64,000 nt of DNA from NVTR01 sp036480115. Its GTDB lineage: Bacteria > Pseudomonadota > Alphaproteobacteria > Rhodobacterales > Rhodobacteraceae. A program made the position numbers and the translations under genes. Positions 34,136 to 42,535 of this stretch are shown here, piece after piece (the first letter of the stretch is position 1; each line of letters begins with the position of its first letter). The DNA is taken from NCBI GenBank assembly GCA_965224795.1, contig CBDDAE010000001.1, positions 1,674,001 to 1,738,000 on the forward strand. The letters are read 5' to 3'. Below the pieces are notes generated by a model. That model had not been told where the DNA came from, made no database searches, and saw only the letters and a list, made by a program, of their open reading frames with translations.

Positions 34136-34765
34136 ATGAAACGAAACGAACTGTACTTTACCGTGTTTGCAGCAACCGCCGTGTCAATTTTGGCAGGTGT
34201 AGCATGGATGGCGACACGGGTTTCAACAGACGGAAAATTTGCAAGCTGCACCAGCGGCAGTGTAGCCGGGGGCACGGCGGCAATCGGTGGAGCGTTTACT
34301 TTAACCGATGAAGCTGGGCTAACGGTTACTGATGTCGATGTATTTGAGCGCCCGGCACTTGTATATTTTGGCTATACTTTTTGCCCGGATGTCTGCCCGC
34401 TTGATGTGGCCAGAAATGCAGATGCCGTAGATCTATTGGCAGCACGCGGACTGGATATCCGCCCGGTTTTCATAACAATTGATCCTGAACGGGACACGCC
34501 AGAGGTTCTAACAGAATACACAAATTTCATGCACCCAGACATGTTGGGGTTAACCGGGACGCCTGATCAAATAAAGGCTGCTTCGCAAACTTATAAAACA
34601 TATTACAAGAAACAACCCAGTGAGGATGAATTTTACCTGATGGACCATTCAACTTTCTCTTATCTGATTTTGCCAGAAACCGGATTTGCCAGCTTTTTTC
34701 GCCGTGATGATACGGCCGAAGAAATAGCTGATTCCGCCGCATGTTTTTTGGAGCAGCTGGGCTAG
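34136..34765 (+). CDS. senC: SCO1/SenC/PrrC copper chaperone for cytochrome c oxidase
   Basis: This 209-residue membrane-anchored protein has one N-terminal transmembrane segment (about 7-26) and a thioredoxin-like domain with the copper site CPDVC (Cys83, Cys87) and His171 in MDHSTFSYL. SCO proteins deliver copper to the CuA or CuB centre of terminal oxidases, and SenC/PrrC also tunes Reg signalling. I chose the ATG at 34136, preceded by GAAGG; an earlier start at 34106 is less likely. regA follows after 59 bases. Confidence 0.95.
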   Translation: MKRNELYFTVFAATAVSILAGVAWMATRVSTDGKFASCTSGSVAGGTAAIGGAFTLTDEAGLTVTDVDVFERPALVYFGYTFCPDVCPLDVARNADAVDLLAARGLDIRPVFITIDPERDTPEVLTEYTNFMHPDMLGLTGTPDQIKAASQTYKTYYKKQPSEDEFYLMDHSTFSYLILPETGFASFFRRDDTAEEIADSAACFLEQLG

Positions 34766-34824
34766 TGGTTTGACCGCTAGGGGCTAGCGCAATACTGTTG
34801 GGTGATAAGCGAACAGGAAAGCTG

Positions 34825-35379
34825 ATGACCGATACGAAAACCTATAATCTTGGCGACGATAAATCCTTGCTGCTAGTGGACGATGACGAACCGTTTTTGA
34901 AACGACTTGCTAGGGCCATGGAAAAACGCGGGTTTGAACCTGAAACTGCGGGTTCTGTTGCCGCCGGTAAGGCCATATCCACTGCCCGTCCCCCCGCCTA
35001 TGCAGTTGTCGATCTGCGTTTGCAAGATGGCAATGGCCTGGATGTGGTGGAAACCATTCGTGCCAAACGCCCGGACAGCCGAATCGTTGTTTTGACCGGC
35101 TACGGCGCCATCGCAACTGCAGTAATGGCGGTAAAGATCGGGGCGACGGACTACCTGTCAAAACCAGCTGATGCCAATGATATAACCAATGCTCTACTGG
35201 CTACGGGTGATGACTTGCCCCCTCCGCCAGAAAACCCAATGTCTGCGGATCGGGTGCGCTGGGAACATATTCAGCGCGTGTTTGAACTATGTGATCGCAA
35301 TGTCAGTGAAACGGCGCGTCGCCTGAACATGCACCGCCGGACTTTGCAGCGAATTTTGGCCAAGCGCAGTCCGCGCTGA
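34825..35379 (+). CDS. regA: Redox response regulator RegA (PrrA/ActR)
   Basis: This 184-residue regulator has a receiver domain with the acidic pocket LLLVDDDE, phospho-acceptor Asp63 (AVVDLRLQDG), Thr (VVLTGYG) and Lys (YLSKPAD). A proline stretch (LPPPPENPMSADRVRWEHIQRV) links it to a Fis-type helix-turn-helix (CDRNVSETARRLNMHRRTLQRIL). RegA controls photosynthesis, carbon and nitrogen fixation and oxidases in related bacteria. The ATG at 34825 has AGGA upstream. Its stop abuts the stop of the convergent GNAT gene. Confidence 0.96.
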   Translation: MTDTKTYNLGDDKSLLLVDDDEPFLKRLARAMEKRGFEPETAGSVAAGKAISTARPPAYAVVDLRLQDGNGLDVVETIRAKRPDSRIVVLTGYGAIATAVMAVKIGATDYLSKPADANDITNALLATGDDLPPPPENPMSADRVRWEHIQRVFELCDRNVSETARRLNMHRRTLQRILAKRSPR

Positions 35380-35886
35380 TTACAAATCATACCGTTTGCT
35401 GATCCGATCCACCGGAGTTCCGTCAGTTAGCGGCACATTTTCGGATAGCTTGTAGTCAACAAACCCCAATTTTGAATAGTAGTGTAATCCACCAACATTA
35501 TCGGTGCGAATGGTGGCATCAATAGCTACCGCGCCGCAATTTTCAGCTATTATCCGGGTGGCCTGAAACAGGGCTGATCCAATTCCCACCCCGGTCATCC
35601 CTTGCTTTACAAATGTGGCAATAATTGCCCAATCCTCGGGTAGCTGACCAGGACCTTTCCAGTCAGGATCAGACCATTCAAGGGATTGAAAGCCAACAAG
35701 TCGATTGTCAATTTCTGCAACCACACAGGAAATTCCATACTTCGTACCAAAATAATGGTCATGCATCCGTTCTTTGGTGAATTTGGTCTGATGCGCCGTG
35801 GAGCCGCCAGTTTCGATTGTGTCGTTCAATAAATTTGACATGGCCTCTACATCAAGCGGCATCGCCATTCGGGTGTTTACGGTCAT
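35380..35886 (-). CDS. GNAT family N-acetyltransferase
   Basis: This 168-residue GNAT protein has the acetyl-CoA loop FVKQGMTGVGIGSALFQA and the C-terminal IRTDNVGGLHYYSKLGFVDY. The N-terminus (NLLNDTIETGGSTAHQTKFT) resembles phosphinothricin/methionine-sulfoximine-type acetyltransferases, but the substrate is unknown. Its start abuts the stop of the HD-domain gene on the same strand, so the two are likely co-transcribed. Confidence 0.9.
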   Translation of the reverse strand: MTVNTRMAMPLDVEAMSNLLNDTIETGGSTAHQTKFTKERMHDHYFGTKYGISCVVAEIDNRLVGFQSLEWSDPDWKGPGQLPEDWAIIATFVKQGMTGVGIGSALFQATRIIAENCGAVAIDATIRTDNVGGLHYYSKLGFVDYKLSENVPLTDGTPVDRISKRYDL

Positions 35887-36477
35887 TTACATTTCTTTCA
35901 ACAAGGCATGGTGGCGCTGGGTAAAGCTGTTACGGGCCTCTATCGGGGCGCGCAATAGTATAGATAATCCCTTTACTAGATCCTGTTTTTGTTTACCAAA
36001 AAGACGATCAGCTTCGACTGTTGAAAACCCTGCTATCTGTACTGCTTCCAACCAGGCGCTGGATTTGTCGGCCGTTTTGATTTTGCGCTTTATGGCAACT
36101 GGTATCTGTGCGGGCAGACCAAATTTTAGGTGAATTGCCGCTGTTAGCCGTTCATCCAGCGCCCCATACCCAGGGCCAACAGCAGCCTTTACCGGACTGA
36201 TCATATCGCCGATCACATATTCTGGGGCATCATGTAGCAGGGCCGCCAGCTTCCACCGTATTGCAATGCCAGGGTTCAACTGGGAAAACAGTCGCTCAAC
36301 CAATAGGGAATGTTCGGCCACAGAATAGGGAAAATCTCCTACAGTCTGCCCGTTCCAACGGGCCACAAATGACAGCCCGTGGGCAATATCTTCGATTTCG
36401 ATATCCATTGGCGTCGGGTCCAGCAGATCAAGTCTGCGACCTGAAAGCATCCGTTGCCATGCGCGCGGTTGTTTCAT
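35887..36477 (-). CDS. HD-domain phosphohydrolase, YfbR-like
   Basis: This protein of 196 residues has an HD domain with His in VAEHSLLVERL, the HD pair in AALLHDAPEYVIGDMISPVK and Asp in KIKTADKSSAWLEA. That metal set suits a 5'-deoxynucleotidase or similar phosphohydrolase. Substrate is not determined. I chose the ATG at 36477, preceded by GGGGA; a GTG at 36498 would add seven residues. It diverges from ahcY across 110 bases. Confidence 0.88.
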   Translation of the reverse strand: MKQPRAWQRMLSGRRLDLLDPTPMDIEIEDIAHGLSFVARWNGQTVGDFPYSVAEHSLLVERLFSQLNPGIAIRWKLAALLHDAPEYVIGDMISPVKAAVGPGYGALDERLTAAIHLKFGLPAQIPVAIKRKIKTADKSSAWLEAVQIAGFSTVEADRLFGKQKQDLVKGLSILLRAPIEARNSFTQRHHALLKEM

Positions 36478-36587
36478 TGAATCCCCGTTATTGTTCACCG
36501 GACGTTACCCAACCATGGCAACCATTGTCGAGACAACATTCGGGTGCTATCTGACCGATCAAACCAAACGCTTCAGGAGCAGGCACC

Positions 36588-37982
36588 ATGCCAAACGATT
36601 ACATTGTAAAAGATATTTCATTGGCGGACTTTGGCCGCAAAGAATTGGATATTGCGGAAACCGAAATGCCAGGGCTGATGGCGTTGCGTACAGAATATGG
36701 GGAAAGCAAGCCACTGAAAGGTGCGCGGATCGCTGGGTCACTGCACATGACTATTCAAACGGCATGCCTGATAGAAACGTTAGTTTGCCTGGGCGCTGAA
36801 GTTCGTTGGGCATCGTGCAATATATTTTCTACACAAGATCACGCGGCAGCAGTTATTGCGGCCTCTGGCATCCCGGTTTACGCGATTAAGGGCCAGTCAT
36901 TGGTGGAACACTGGGATTATCAGGACCAGATTTTCCAATTCAAAGATGGCATGTGTAACTTGATCCTGGACGATGGTGGCGATGCAACACTTTATGTATT
37001 GCTGGGCGCACGGGTCGAAGCTGGTGAAACCGGCTTACTGGATGTACCGACTTCCGAGGAAGAAGAAGCGATTTTCGCTCAGATCAAAAAGCGCATGAAA
37101 CAAAGCCCGGGCTGGTTCACCAAACAGCGTGATGCGCTTAAGGGCGTAAGTGAGGAGACAACAACAGGTGTGCACCGGTTGTATGAGCTGATGAAAAACG
37201 GACAGTTGCCTTTCCCGGCGATCAACGTAAATGATTCCGTTACCAAGTCGAAGTTTGACAATAAGTATGGCTGCAAAGAAAGCCTGGTAGACGGAATTCG
37301 GCGTGCCACCGACACGATGATGGCCGGCAAAGTCGCGGTCGTGTGTGGCTATGGTGATGTTGGCAAAGGATCCGCTGCGTCACTGTCAGGCGCTGGCGCT
37401 CGGGTGAAAGTTACAGAAGTAGACCCAATTTGCGCACTGCAGGCAGCGATGGACGGCTATGAAGTCGTGCGGCTGGAAGATGTGATCGACAGTGTTGATA
37501 TCGTTATCACAACTACGGGCAACAAAGACGTGGTGCGTATTGAGCATATGCGCAAAATGAAGGATATGGCGATCCTTGGAAATATTGGCCATTTTGACAA
37601 TGAAATACAGGTGGCCAACCTGCGCAATCACAAATGGACCAACATTAAAGAACAGGTGGACATGATCGAAATGCCGTCAGGCAACCGGATCATCCTGCTG
37701 TCCGAAGGTCGTTTGCTAAACCTAGGTAACGCCACCGGTCACCCAAGTTTTGTGATGTCAGCCAGCTTCACCAATCAGGTGTTGGCGCAGATTGAATTGT
37801 GGACCAAAGGCGATGAATACAAGAATGAAGTCTACATCCTGCCCAAACACCTGGATGAAAAGGTTGCCCGGCTGCATTTGGACCGGATCGGTGTGAAATT
37901 ATCGGTGTTGGACAAGGAACAGGCCGATTATATCGGGGTGTCGGTTGATGGCCCGTTTAAACCCGAACATTACCGATACTAA
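36588..37982 (+). CDS. ahcY: S-adenosylhomocysteinase
   Basis: This 464-residue NAD-dependent enzyme splits S-adenosylhomocysteine into adenosine and homocysteine, clearing the methylation by-product. HMTIQTACLIETL, WASCNIFSTQDHAAA, the NAD motif VVCGYGDVGKGSAASLSGAGARV, GHFDNEIQ and the C-terminal end in KPEHYRY are family hallmarks, and the length fits the bacterial form with its insert. The ribosome site is AGGAG before the ATG. The leader of about 90 bases does not match an SAH riboswitch. A hairpin follows the stop. Confidence 0.97.
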   Translation: MPNDYIVKDISLADFGRKELDIAETEMPGLMALRTEYGESKPLKGARIAGSLHMTIQTACLIETLVCLGAEVRWASCNIFSTQDHAAAVIAASGIPVYAIKGQSLVEHWDYQDQIFQFKDGMCNLILDDGGDATLYVLLGARVEAGETGLLDVPTSEEEEAIFAQIKKRMKQSPGWFTKQRDALKGVSEETTTGVHRLYELMKNGQLPFPAINVNDSVTKSKFDNKYGCKESLVDGIRRATDTMMAGKVAVVCGYGDVGKGSAASLSGAGARVKVTEVDPICALQAAMDGYEVVRLEDVIDSVDIVITTTGNKDVVRIEHMRKMKDMAILGNIGHFDNEIQVANLRNHKWTNIKEQVDMIEMPSGNRIILLSEGRLLNLGNATGHPSFVMSASFTNQVLAQIELWTKGDEYKNEVYILPKHLDEKVARLHLDRIGVKLSVLDKEQADYIGVSVDGPFKPEHYRY

Positions 37983-37997
37983 TGAAATAATAGGATA

Positions 37998-38027
37998 TTG
38001 TGCTGCCTGGGCATCCCGGCGGCACAA
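37998..38027 (+). terminator. Hairpin terminator after ahcY
   Basis: TTGTGCTGCC (37998-38007) pairs with GGCGGCACAA (38018-38027), one T-G wobble; the ten loop bases can also pair GGG with CCC. It starts 16 bases after the ahcY stop. No T tract follows. Confidence 0.5.
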
Positions 38028-38171
38028 AGCTGGCGGCAAGTTTCCACTTATTATTGAGAATTTTGCCAGAATCCCCTTTTTTTCGGACTTTTTAACCCGT
38101 AATGTTCGCTGGTAGACTAAGTACCAGTTTAAAAAACGGGGTAAAACCCGACAACAGTAGGGAGAGTACCA

Positions 38172-38513
38172 ATGGGTAAGAGAGACGATTTGATCGCGAC
38201 ATACGCAAGCGATCTAAAGAACAAATGCGGCATGGATGTTGATATGGGCCTTTTAACGAAGGTTACCATTGGCTGCGGACCGGCAATCTATAATGCTGAT
38301 GCTTCCACAGTGGCTGGCAGCCAGCCTAGCGAACTGGAAACAGTAAAAGAGAATTTCTTGATGAAAAAACTGGGCCTTTCCGATGGGCCAGAGTTGATGT
38401 CAGCAATTAACAAAGCTCTGGACACCTATGGACAGTCTGAGCGTAGTAAGTACCGCGCAGTAGTTTACTATATGCTGACCAAACATTTCGGCAAAGAATC
38501 CGTTTACGGTTAA
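38172..38513 (+). CDS. DUF2853 family protein
   Basis: This small soluble protein of 113 residues has the DUF2853 pattern: KRDDLIATYASDLKNKCG at the start and YRAVVYYMLTKHFGKESVY at the end. No function is known. The ribosome site GGGAG is strong. The gene is free-standing, with a hairpin before it and a clear intrinsic terminator after it. An inverted repeat CTGGTA-N7-TACCAG (38109-38127) lies in its upstream region and could be an operator. Confidence 0.88.
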   Translation: MGKRDDLIATYASDLKNKCGMDVDMGLLTKVTIGCGPAIYNADASTVAGSQPSELETVKENFLMKKLGLSDGPELMSAINKALDTYGQSERSKYRAVVYYMLTKHFGKESVYG

Positions 38514-38533
38514 GTTTTTTAGCTGAATAGAAT

Positions 38534-38561
38534 AAACGCCTGCCAATTTGGCAGGCGTTTT
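38534..38561 (+). terminator. Intrinsic terminator after DUF2853 gene
   Basis: AAACGCCTGCC (38534-38544) and GGCAGGCGTTT (38550-38560) form a perfect 11-bp stem with loop AATTT, followed by a T-rich stretch. It starts 20 bases after the DUF2853 stop. Confidence 0.85.
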
Positions 38562-38640
38562 CATTTGTTACCTAGTTTGCTTGAATTTGACAGGAATTCT
38601 ATACAGTTAGCAATTGATTTAGGGACAGTATAACCATAGC

Positions 38641-38749
38641 GTAGACCTGTCAGACTAGGACGGTCAGGACCTTTATATTACACGTGTGGTGGCTTGAGAG
38701 CGCGTGGGTACGGAGGGTCCCGAGGGGTTGGGGCCCTCCAAATTTTTTT
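38641..38749 (+). ncRNA. Candidate small RNA with its own terminator
   Basis: A second strong plus-strand terminator, GGAGGGTCCC / GGGGCCCTCC (38712-38721 and 38730-38739) followed by AAA and seven T, has no gene before it: the DUF2853 gene already ends in its own terminator at 38534-38561. A possible promoter TTAGCA-N16-TATAAC (38607-38634) would start a transcript near 38641, giving about 109 nt. Inside, GACC-t-GTC (38644-38651) can pair with GAC-GGTC (38659-38665). No open frame with a ribosome site is seen. It does not match 4.5S or 6S RNA as far as I can tell. The T tract runs into the stop codon of the convergent DUF1761 gene. Confidence 0.45.
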
Positions 38750-39140
38750 AGAACAACGTTAGAATTGTACCAATGATAGTGCAGCCGACAATTGCGTAAG
38801 CGCCATCAATAAACGTCAACGCACGCGGACGCATTGAATAGGCATAATTGGTGACAATCCACGGGGCGACGACAAAAGCGCCAAGCCCAAACCCGGACAG
38901 GAACCCTTTGTAAACGGTGTCGATATCCGCCAGGCTGAAAATATGTCGCGTCATACCGGCAACAATTATCACCATAATTGCACTTATAATAAACGGACCC
39001 GGGCTTTTTCCCGCGCCACCTGCGACTTGTTCATCAGTAATGCCAGTGGCCGCCATCCAAGGCTTTGCATTTACCATATACCAGATCGCGCCAAACGCAT
39101 ATGCGCCTAAAGCGGCAACCAAAACTGCAACATATTCCAT
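38748..39140 (-). CDS. DUF1761 family membrane protein
   Basis: This protein of 130 residues has four predicted membrane segments (about 3-23, 48-65, 80-98 and 110-129). The N-terminal AALGAYAFGAIWYMVNAKPWMAATGIT is the DUF1761 signature. No function is known. The ATG at 39140 has AGGAG seven to eight bases upstream. It is free-standing, downstream of the EVE-domain gene by 60 bases. Confidence 0.88.
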   Translation of the reverse strand: MEYVAVLVAALGAYAFGAIWYMVNAKPWMAATGITDEQVAGGAGKSPGPFIISAIMVIIVAGMTRHIFSLADIDTVYKGFLSGFGLGAFVVAPWIVTNYAYSMRPRALTFIDGAYAIVGCTIIGTILTLF

Positions 39141-39200
39141 TTAATGTCCTCCTGAACGCTATGAATAGACTATGTATCGGGCTGCGAATTTAATCCAGAC

Positions 39201-39614
39201 CTAGAGACCTCCCATTGTACAAACGATGTCCCACTCTGCTTTGGTAACCGGTTGTACTGAAAGGCGTGTGTTGTTGACCAAAACCATGTCATTCAGTGCT
39301 GCGTTTTCTTTACACATGGACAGAGTCACATGGTTTGGCACAGATTTCACAGCTTTTATATCAACACATTCCCAACGATCGTCGTCAATTGTGCTGTCCG
39401 GGTGGATCAGGGCACAAACCTCAATAATACCCACCACCGCTTTTTCATTTTGTGACAGGTAGAAAAAGCCAAGATCGCCTAGCTGCATCAGGCGCATGTT
39501 ATTGCGGGCCTGATAGTTACGAATACCGTCCCATTCTTCACCTGCCTCACCCTTTGCGACCTGTTGTTCCCAGCTCCAGGTTGAAGCTTCGGACTTGAAT
39601 AGCCAGTACTGCAT
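39201..39614 (-). CDS. EVE domain protein
   Basis: This 137-residue protein is a single EVE domain: YWLFKSEASTWSWEQQ, WDGIRNYQARNNMRLMQLGDLGFFYLS and GIIEV are typical. EVE belongs to the PUA-like fold and binds modified bases in DNA or RNA. The housekeeping form next to gpsA is common in alphaproteobacteria. It lies 4 bases downstream of gpsA and is probably co-transcribed with tsaD-gpsA. Confidence 0.93.
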   Translation of the reverse strand: MQYWLFKSEASTWSWEQQVAKGEAGEEWDGIRNYQARNNMRLMQLGDLGFFYLSQNEKAVVGIIEVCALIHPDSTIDDDRWECVDIKAVKSVPNHVTLSMCKENAALNDMVLVNNTRLSVQPVTKAEWDIVCTMGGL

Positions 39615-39618
39615 TTTG

Positions 39619-40581
39619 TTATTCCTTTTTAAGCGGACGGGATAAAAGCATCTTAACCGCTTCTTTAGTGGAAATCTTGCCCGATAGCAGGGCAGCTACA
39701 GCAAAAGTTATAGGCATTTCTATATTACGGGCGCGGGCCAAGTCTGCCACAGCGATTGCAGTTGACATACCCTCAACAGTTATTGAGGTATCTGCCTTTG
39801 CGCCTTGTCCCAAACCAATCCCAAAAGCAAAATTTCTTGATTTTTCCGATGTGCAGGTCAAAACCAGATCGCCAAGCCCGGATAATCCCGCCAGCGTTGT
39901 CGGGTTTGCTCCGGCAGATTGTGCAAAGCGTCCAAGTTCTTCGAACCCGCGCGCCATCAATGCTGCGCGGGCACTTTCACCAAGCCCAGCGCCAATTGTA
40001 ATGCCCGCAGCAATTGCCATGATGTTCTTTAGTGCACCTCCAAGCTCAACGCCGAAAATGTCTGTAGACCGATACAGGCGCAAAACTTTCGTAGACAGTG
40101 CTTCTTGCAAAAAGCGTGCAGTCACGTCTGAACGGGCAGCAATGGTAAGGGCAGTCGGTAAGCCTGCAGCGATATCAATAGCAAATCCAGGGCCGGAAAG
40201 AACGGCCGCCTCTGACATTGGACATTTGTTTAGAATTACCCCGGTAGGGCCAAGGCCCGTTGTCCGGTCCACGCCCTTGCAACAGGCGACAAGTGTACGA
40301 CCGACGAATTCCTGGCTGATCCCCTGAACAAAGCGGGACAATTCCTGTGTTGGGACAGCCAGCATGCAAATCAAAGCCGGGTCCGATGTGTCTGACGTGA
40401 CGACCAATGTGTCGGGAAACCGTACACCAGCAAGCCGTGCAGTATTTTCATTTGCTGTGCGCAAAATATCTGCACGTTCCTGATTGCGCGCGATCAGTTG
40501 CACATTTTTGCCTGCCCGAGCCAGTGAAATTGCTAAGGCTGTGCCAAACGCTCCCGCCCCAAAAACTGAAATTTCGCTCAT
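39619..40581 (-). CDS. gpsA: NAD(P)-dependent glycerol-3-phosphate dehydrogenase
   Basis: This 320-residue enzyme reduces dihydroxyacetone phosphate to sn-glycerol 3-phosphate for phospholipid synthesis. VFGAGAFGTALAISLARAG is the nucleotide site; CCKGVDR, GGALKNIMAIAAGI (catalytic Lys) and GLSGLGDLVLTCTSEKSRN are family motifs. The ATG overlaps the tsaD stop by 4 bases. Confidence 0.96.
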   Translation of the reverse strand: MSEISVFGAGAFGTALAISLARAGKNVQLIARNQERADILRTANENTARLAGVRFPDTLVVTSDTSDPALICMLAVPTQELSRFVQGISQEFVGRTLVACCKGVDRTTGLGPTGVILNKCPMSEAAVLSGPGFAIDIAAGLPTALTIAARSDVTARFLQEALSTKVLRLYRSTDIFGVELGGALKNIMAIAAGITIGAGLGESARAALMARGFEELGRFAQSAGANPTTLAGLSGLGDLVLTCTSEKSRNFAFGIGLGQGAKADTSITVEGMSTAIAVADLARARNIEMPITFAVAALLSGKISTKEAVKMLLSRPLKKE

Positions 40582-41675
40582 ACTTTGGCCCCTTTCTTTC
40601 CGGAACCCAACAGCGGTGGATTGCCTGTGTCAAGCGGCCAACGGGGTCGGGCGCTAAGGGTAAAATCATCACGATGCCCGGCGCGAAACCGTTCAATACC
40701 TGCCCAGGCAATCATAGCACCATTATCCGTGCAAAGCGCCAGGGGCGGGGCCACTAGGATTGCCTTACTGGTTTGCGCAACCGTCTCTAGTGCTGACCGA
40801 ATAGCGTTGTTTGCCGCAACGCCGCCCGATAACGCAAATGCGGGGTTCAAGGGATTAAGCTTTAAATACTCTTGCAATGCTCGCTGCGACTTTTCCGCAA
40901 AAACATCAACCACGGCCGCCTGAAATCCGGCGCAAATATCGGCTCGTATGCCCTTGGGCAATCCGCCATTTTCATCAACCTGCCGATTACGTTCCCGCAA
41001 AACAGCCGTTTTCAGGCCAGAAAATGACATATCGCATCCAGGTCGATCCAATAAAGGCCTGGGAAACTTGAAACGGGTTGGATCACCTTTCAAAGCCTCG
41101 GCTTCAACTGCCGGTCCACCCGGCTGGCTAAGGCCAAGCATCCGCGCCACCTTGTCAAATGCTTCGCCGGGGGCGTCATCAATCGTGCTGCCCAGCCTGG
41201 AAAAATCGTCAAAGCCCTTCACCACCAGAATCTGGCAATGCCCACCAGACACCAACAGCATCAGGTAAGGAAAATTTAAGCTTTCGGTCAGGCGCGGAGT
41301 CAATGCATGGCCCGCCAGATGGTTTACACCGATTAGCGGGATACCAAGACCGGCCGATATACCTTTGGCAAACATAACCCCTGCCAACACGCCGCCAATC
41401 AACCCCGGGCCAGCGGTAACAGCAACAGCGTCGATTTCCGTCAGTTTTAGCTTGGCCTTGTCCAACGCGCTCTCGACCACAAGATCAAGTTTTTCCGCAT
41501 GGGCACGGGCCGCGATTTCGGGAACAATGCCGCCAAACTCGGCGTGTAGATCAGATTGATCAAACACAACGGAAGCAAGGATTTCAGCGGAACCATCCAG
41601 ACTGTGGCGCACAATAGCCGCCGCCGTATCATCGCAGCTGCTTTCCAATCCAAGTATTGTCAGGGTTTCAGTCAT
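40578..41675 (-). CDS. tsaD: tRNA N6-adenosine threonylcarbamoyltransferase TsaD
   Basis: This 365-residue ASKHA-fold enzyme transfers the threonylcarbamoyl group to A37 of tRNAs. LGLESSCDDTAAAIV, GLIGGVLAGVMFAKG, the iron-binding HLAGHALTPRL, YLMLLVSGGHCQI and LALSGGVAANNAIRSAL are present. I chose ATG 41675, which begins MTETLTILGLESSCDDT. This start overlaps, as CATG, an ATG of the plus-strand hemD frame. gpsA overlaps its 3' end. Confidence 0.96.
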   Translation of the reverse strand: MTETLTILGLESSCDDTAAAIVRHSLDGSAEILASVVFDQSDLHAEFGGIVPEIAARAHAEKLDLVVESALDKAKLKLTEIDAVAVTAGPGLIGGVLAGVMFAKGISAGLGIPLIGVNHLAGHALTPRLTESLNFPYLMLLVSGGHCQILVVKGFDDFSRLGSTIDDAPGEAFDKVARMLGLSQPGGPAVEAEALKGDPTRFKFPRPLLDRPGCDMSFSGLKTAVLRERNRQVDENGGLPKGIRADICAGFQAAVVDVFAEKSQRALQEYLKLNPLNPAFALSGGVAANNAIRSALETVAQTSKAILVAPPLALCTDNGAMIAWAGIERFRAGHRDDFTLSARPRWPLDTGNPPLLGSGKKGAKV

Positions 41676-41748
41676 GTCAGGCCAGTTGCGTACAGTGTCA
41701 ACGGCAGCTAACACCAGACAACCCGCCAATCAACAGTTTGGGCATAAC

Positions 41749-42465
41749 TTGACCAGCCATTCCCCAACAATTCTAATAACCCGCCCTGCGGCACAGGCGA
41801 AAGAATTCCGCAAAATGCTGGGGGCGGAGGCTCAGGTTCTGCTATCTCCCATTATTGAAATTCAGGTCCTGAAACTTTCAATTGACCCGGGATCATACGA
41901 CGCAATCGTTTTTGCCTCAGGGAATGCAGTTACGGCGGCTGCACAATCCATGGAATTGCAGGGGTTAAATGCGGTCACTGTGGGGGATCGGACAGCGCAG
42001 ATCGCTAAGCGATTTGGAATGGCGGCCCTATCAGCGAAGGGGTCGGCAAAGGAAATGATTGCAACGGTGTTGCGCGCTTATCCCAAGGGAAATGTTCTGT
42101 TCATCCATGGTAGACATACCCAAGGCGACGTTGAAAACAAGCTAAGGTCCGGGGGTGTTTCGGTGACATCCCTGGTTGGTTATGAACAGTATTCCAAACC
42201 GCTTTCTGAAACTGCAATCGAACTGATAGGTGGGAAAAACATTGTGATTCTCCCGCTGTTTTCGACGCGCTCCGCCGTATTATTGTCTAAAGCGATAAAT
42301 TGTTATCCAGCAAACGCACAGATTTGCGTGATTGGAATAAGTACAGAAGTTGTGAACGCCTGGACCGGACCAAAACCGGTTAGGGTTCTGGTAGCGCCAG
42401 AAAAGACAGCGGTGGCGATGGCCAAAGAAACATTGCGCCAATTAAGCCTAGGACTTGAGACCTGA
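41749..42465 (+). CDS. hemD: Uroporphyrinogen-III synthase
   Basis: This protein of 238 residues begins ILITRPAAQAKEFRKML and carries VFASGNAVTAAAQSM, LFIHGRHTQGDVENKL and LFSTRSAVLLSKAI, the poorly conserved but recognisable HemD pattern. It closes hydroxymethylbilane to uroporphyrinogen III. I chose the TTG at 41749, which gives a family-like N-terminus. The ATG at 41674 would add 25 residues and overlap the tsaD start, so the start is uncertain. hemC, a frequent neighbour elsewhere, is not here. The Mic60-like gene and hemY follow. Confidence 0.85.
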   Translation: MTSHSPTILITRPAAQAKEFRKMLGAEAQVLLSPIIEIQVLKLSIDPGSYDAIVFASGNAVTAAAQSMELQGLNAVTVGDRTAQIAKRFGMAALSAKGSAKEMIATVLRAYPKGNVLFIHGRHTQGDVENKLRSGGVSVTSLVGYEQYSKPLSETAIELIGGKNIVILPLFSTRSAVLLSKAINCYPANAQICVIGISTEVVNAWTGPKPVRVLVAPEKTAVAMAKETLRQLSLGLET

Positions 42466-42535
42466 GCCTAAGGTGAATAGATTTGATTTGTGGCTGTAAC
42501 TGGCCAAAATAGCGTGATGTGAGGGGTAACAATCG

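Noticed and set aside
36478..36587. Possible SAH riboswitch in the ahcY leader
   Set aside because: The leader of about 90 bases has a short palindrome (TTGTC-GA-GACAA) but I cannot find the conserved SAH riboswitch segments; the gap is also a divergent promoter region.
38640..38750. The 38.7 kb transcript as 4.5S (SRP) RNA or a tRNA
   Set aside because: It lacks the GGAAGCAGC-type SRP loop and has no cloverleaf or T-loop, so only an unassigned small RNA is proposed.
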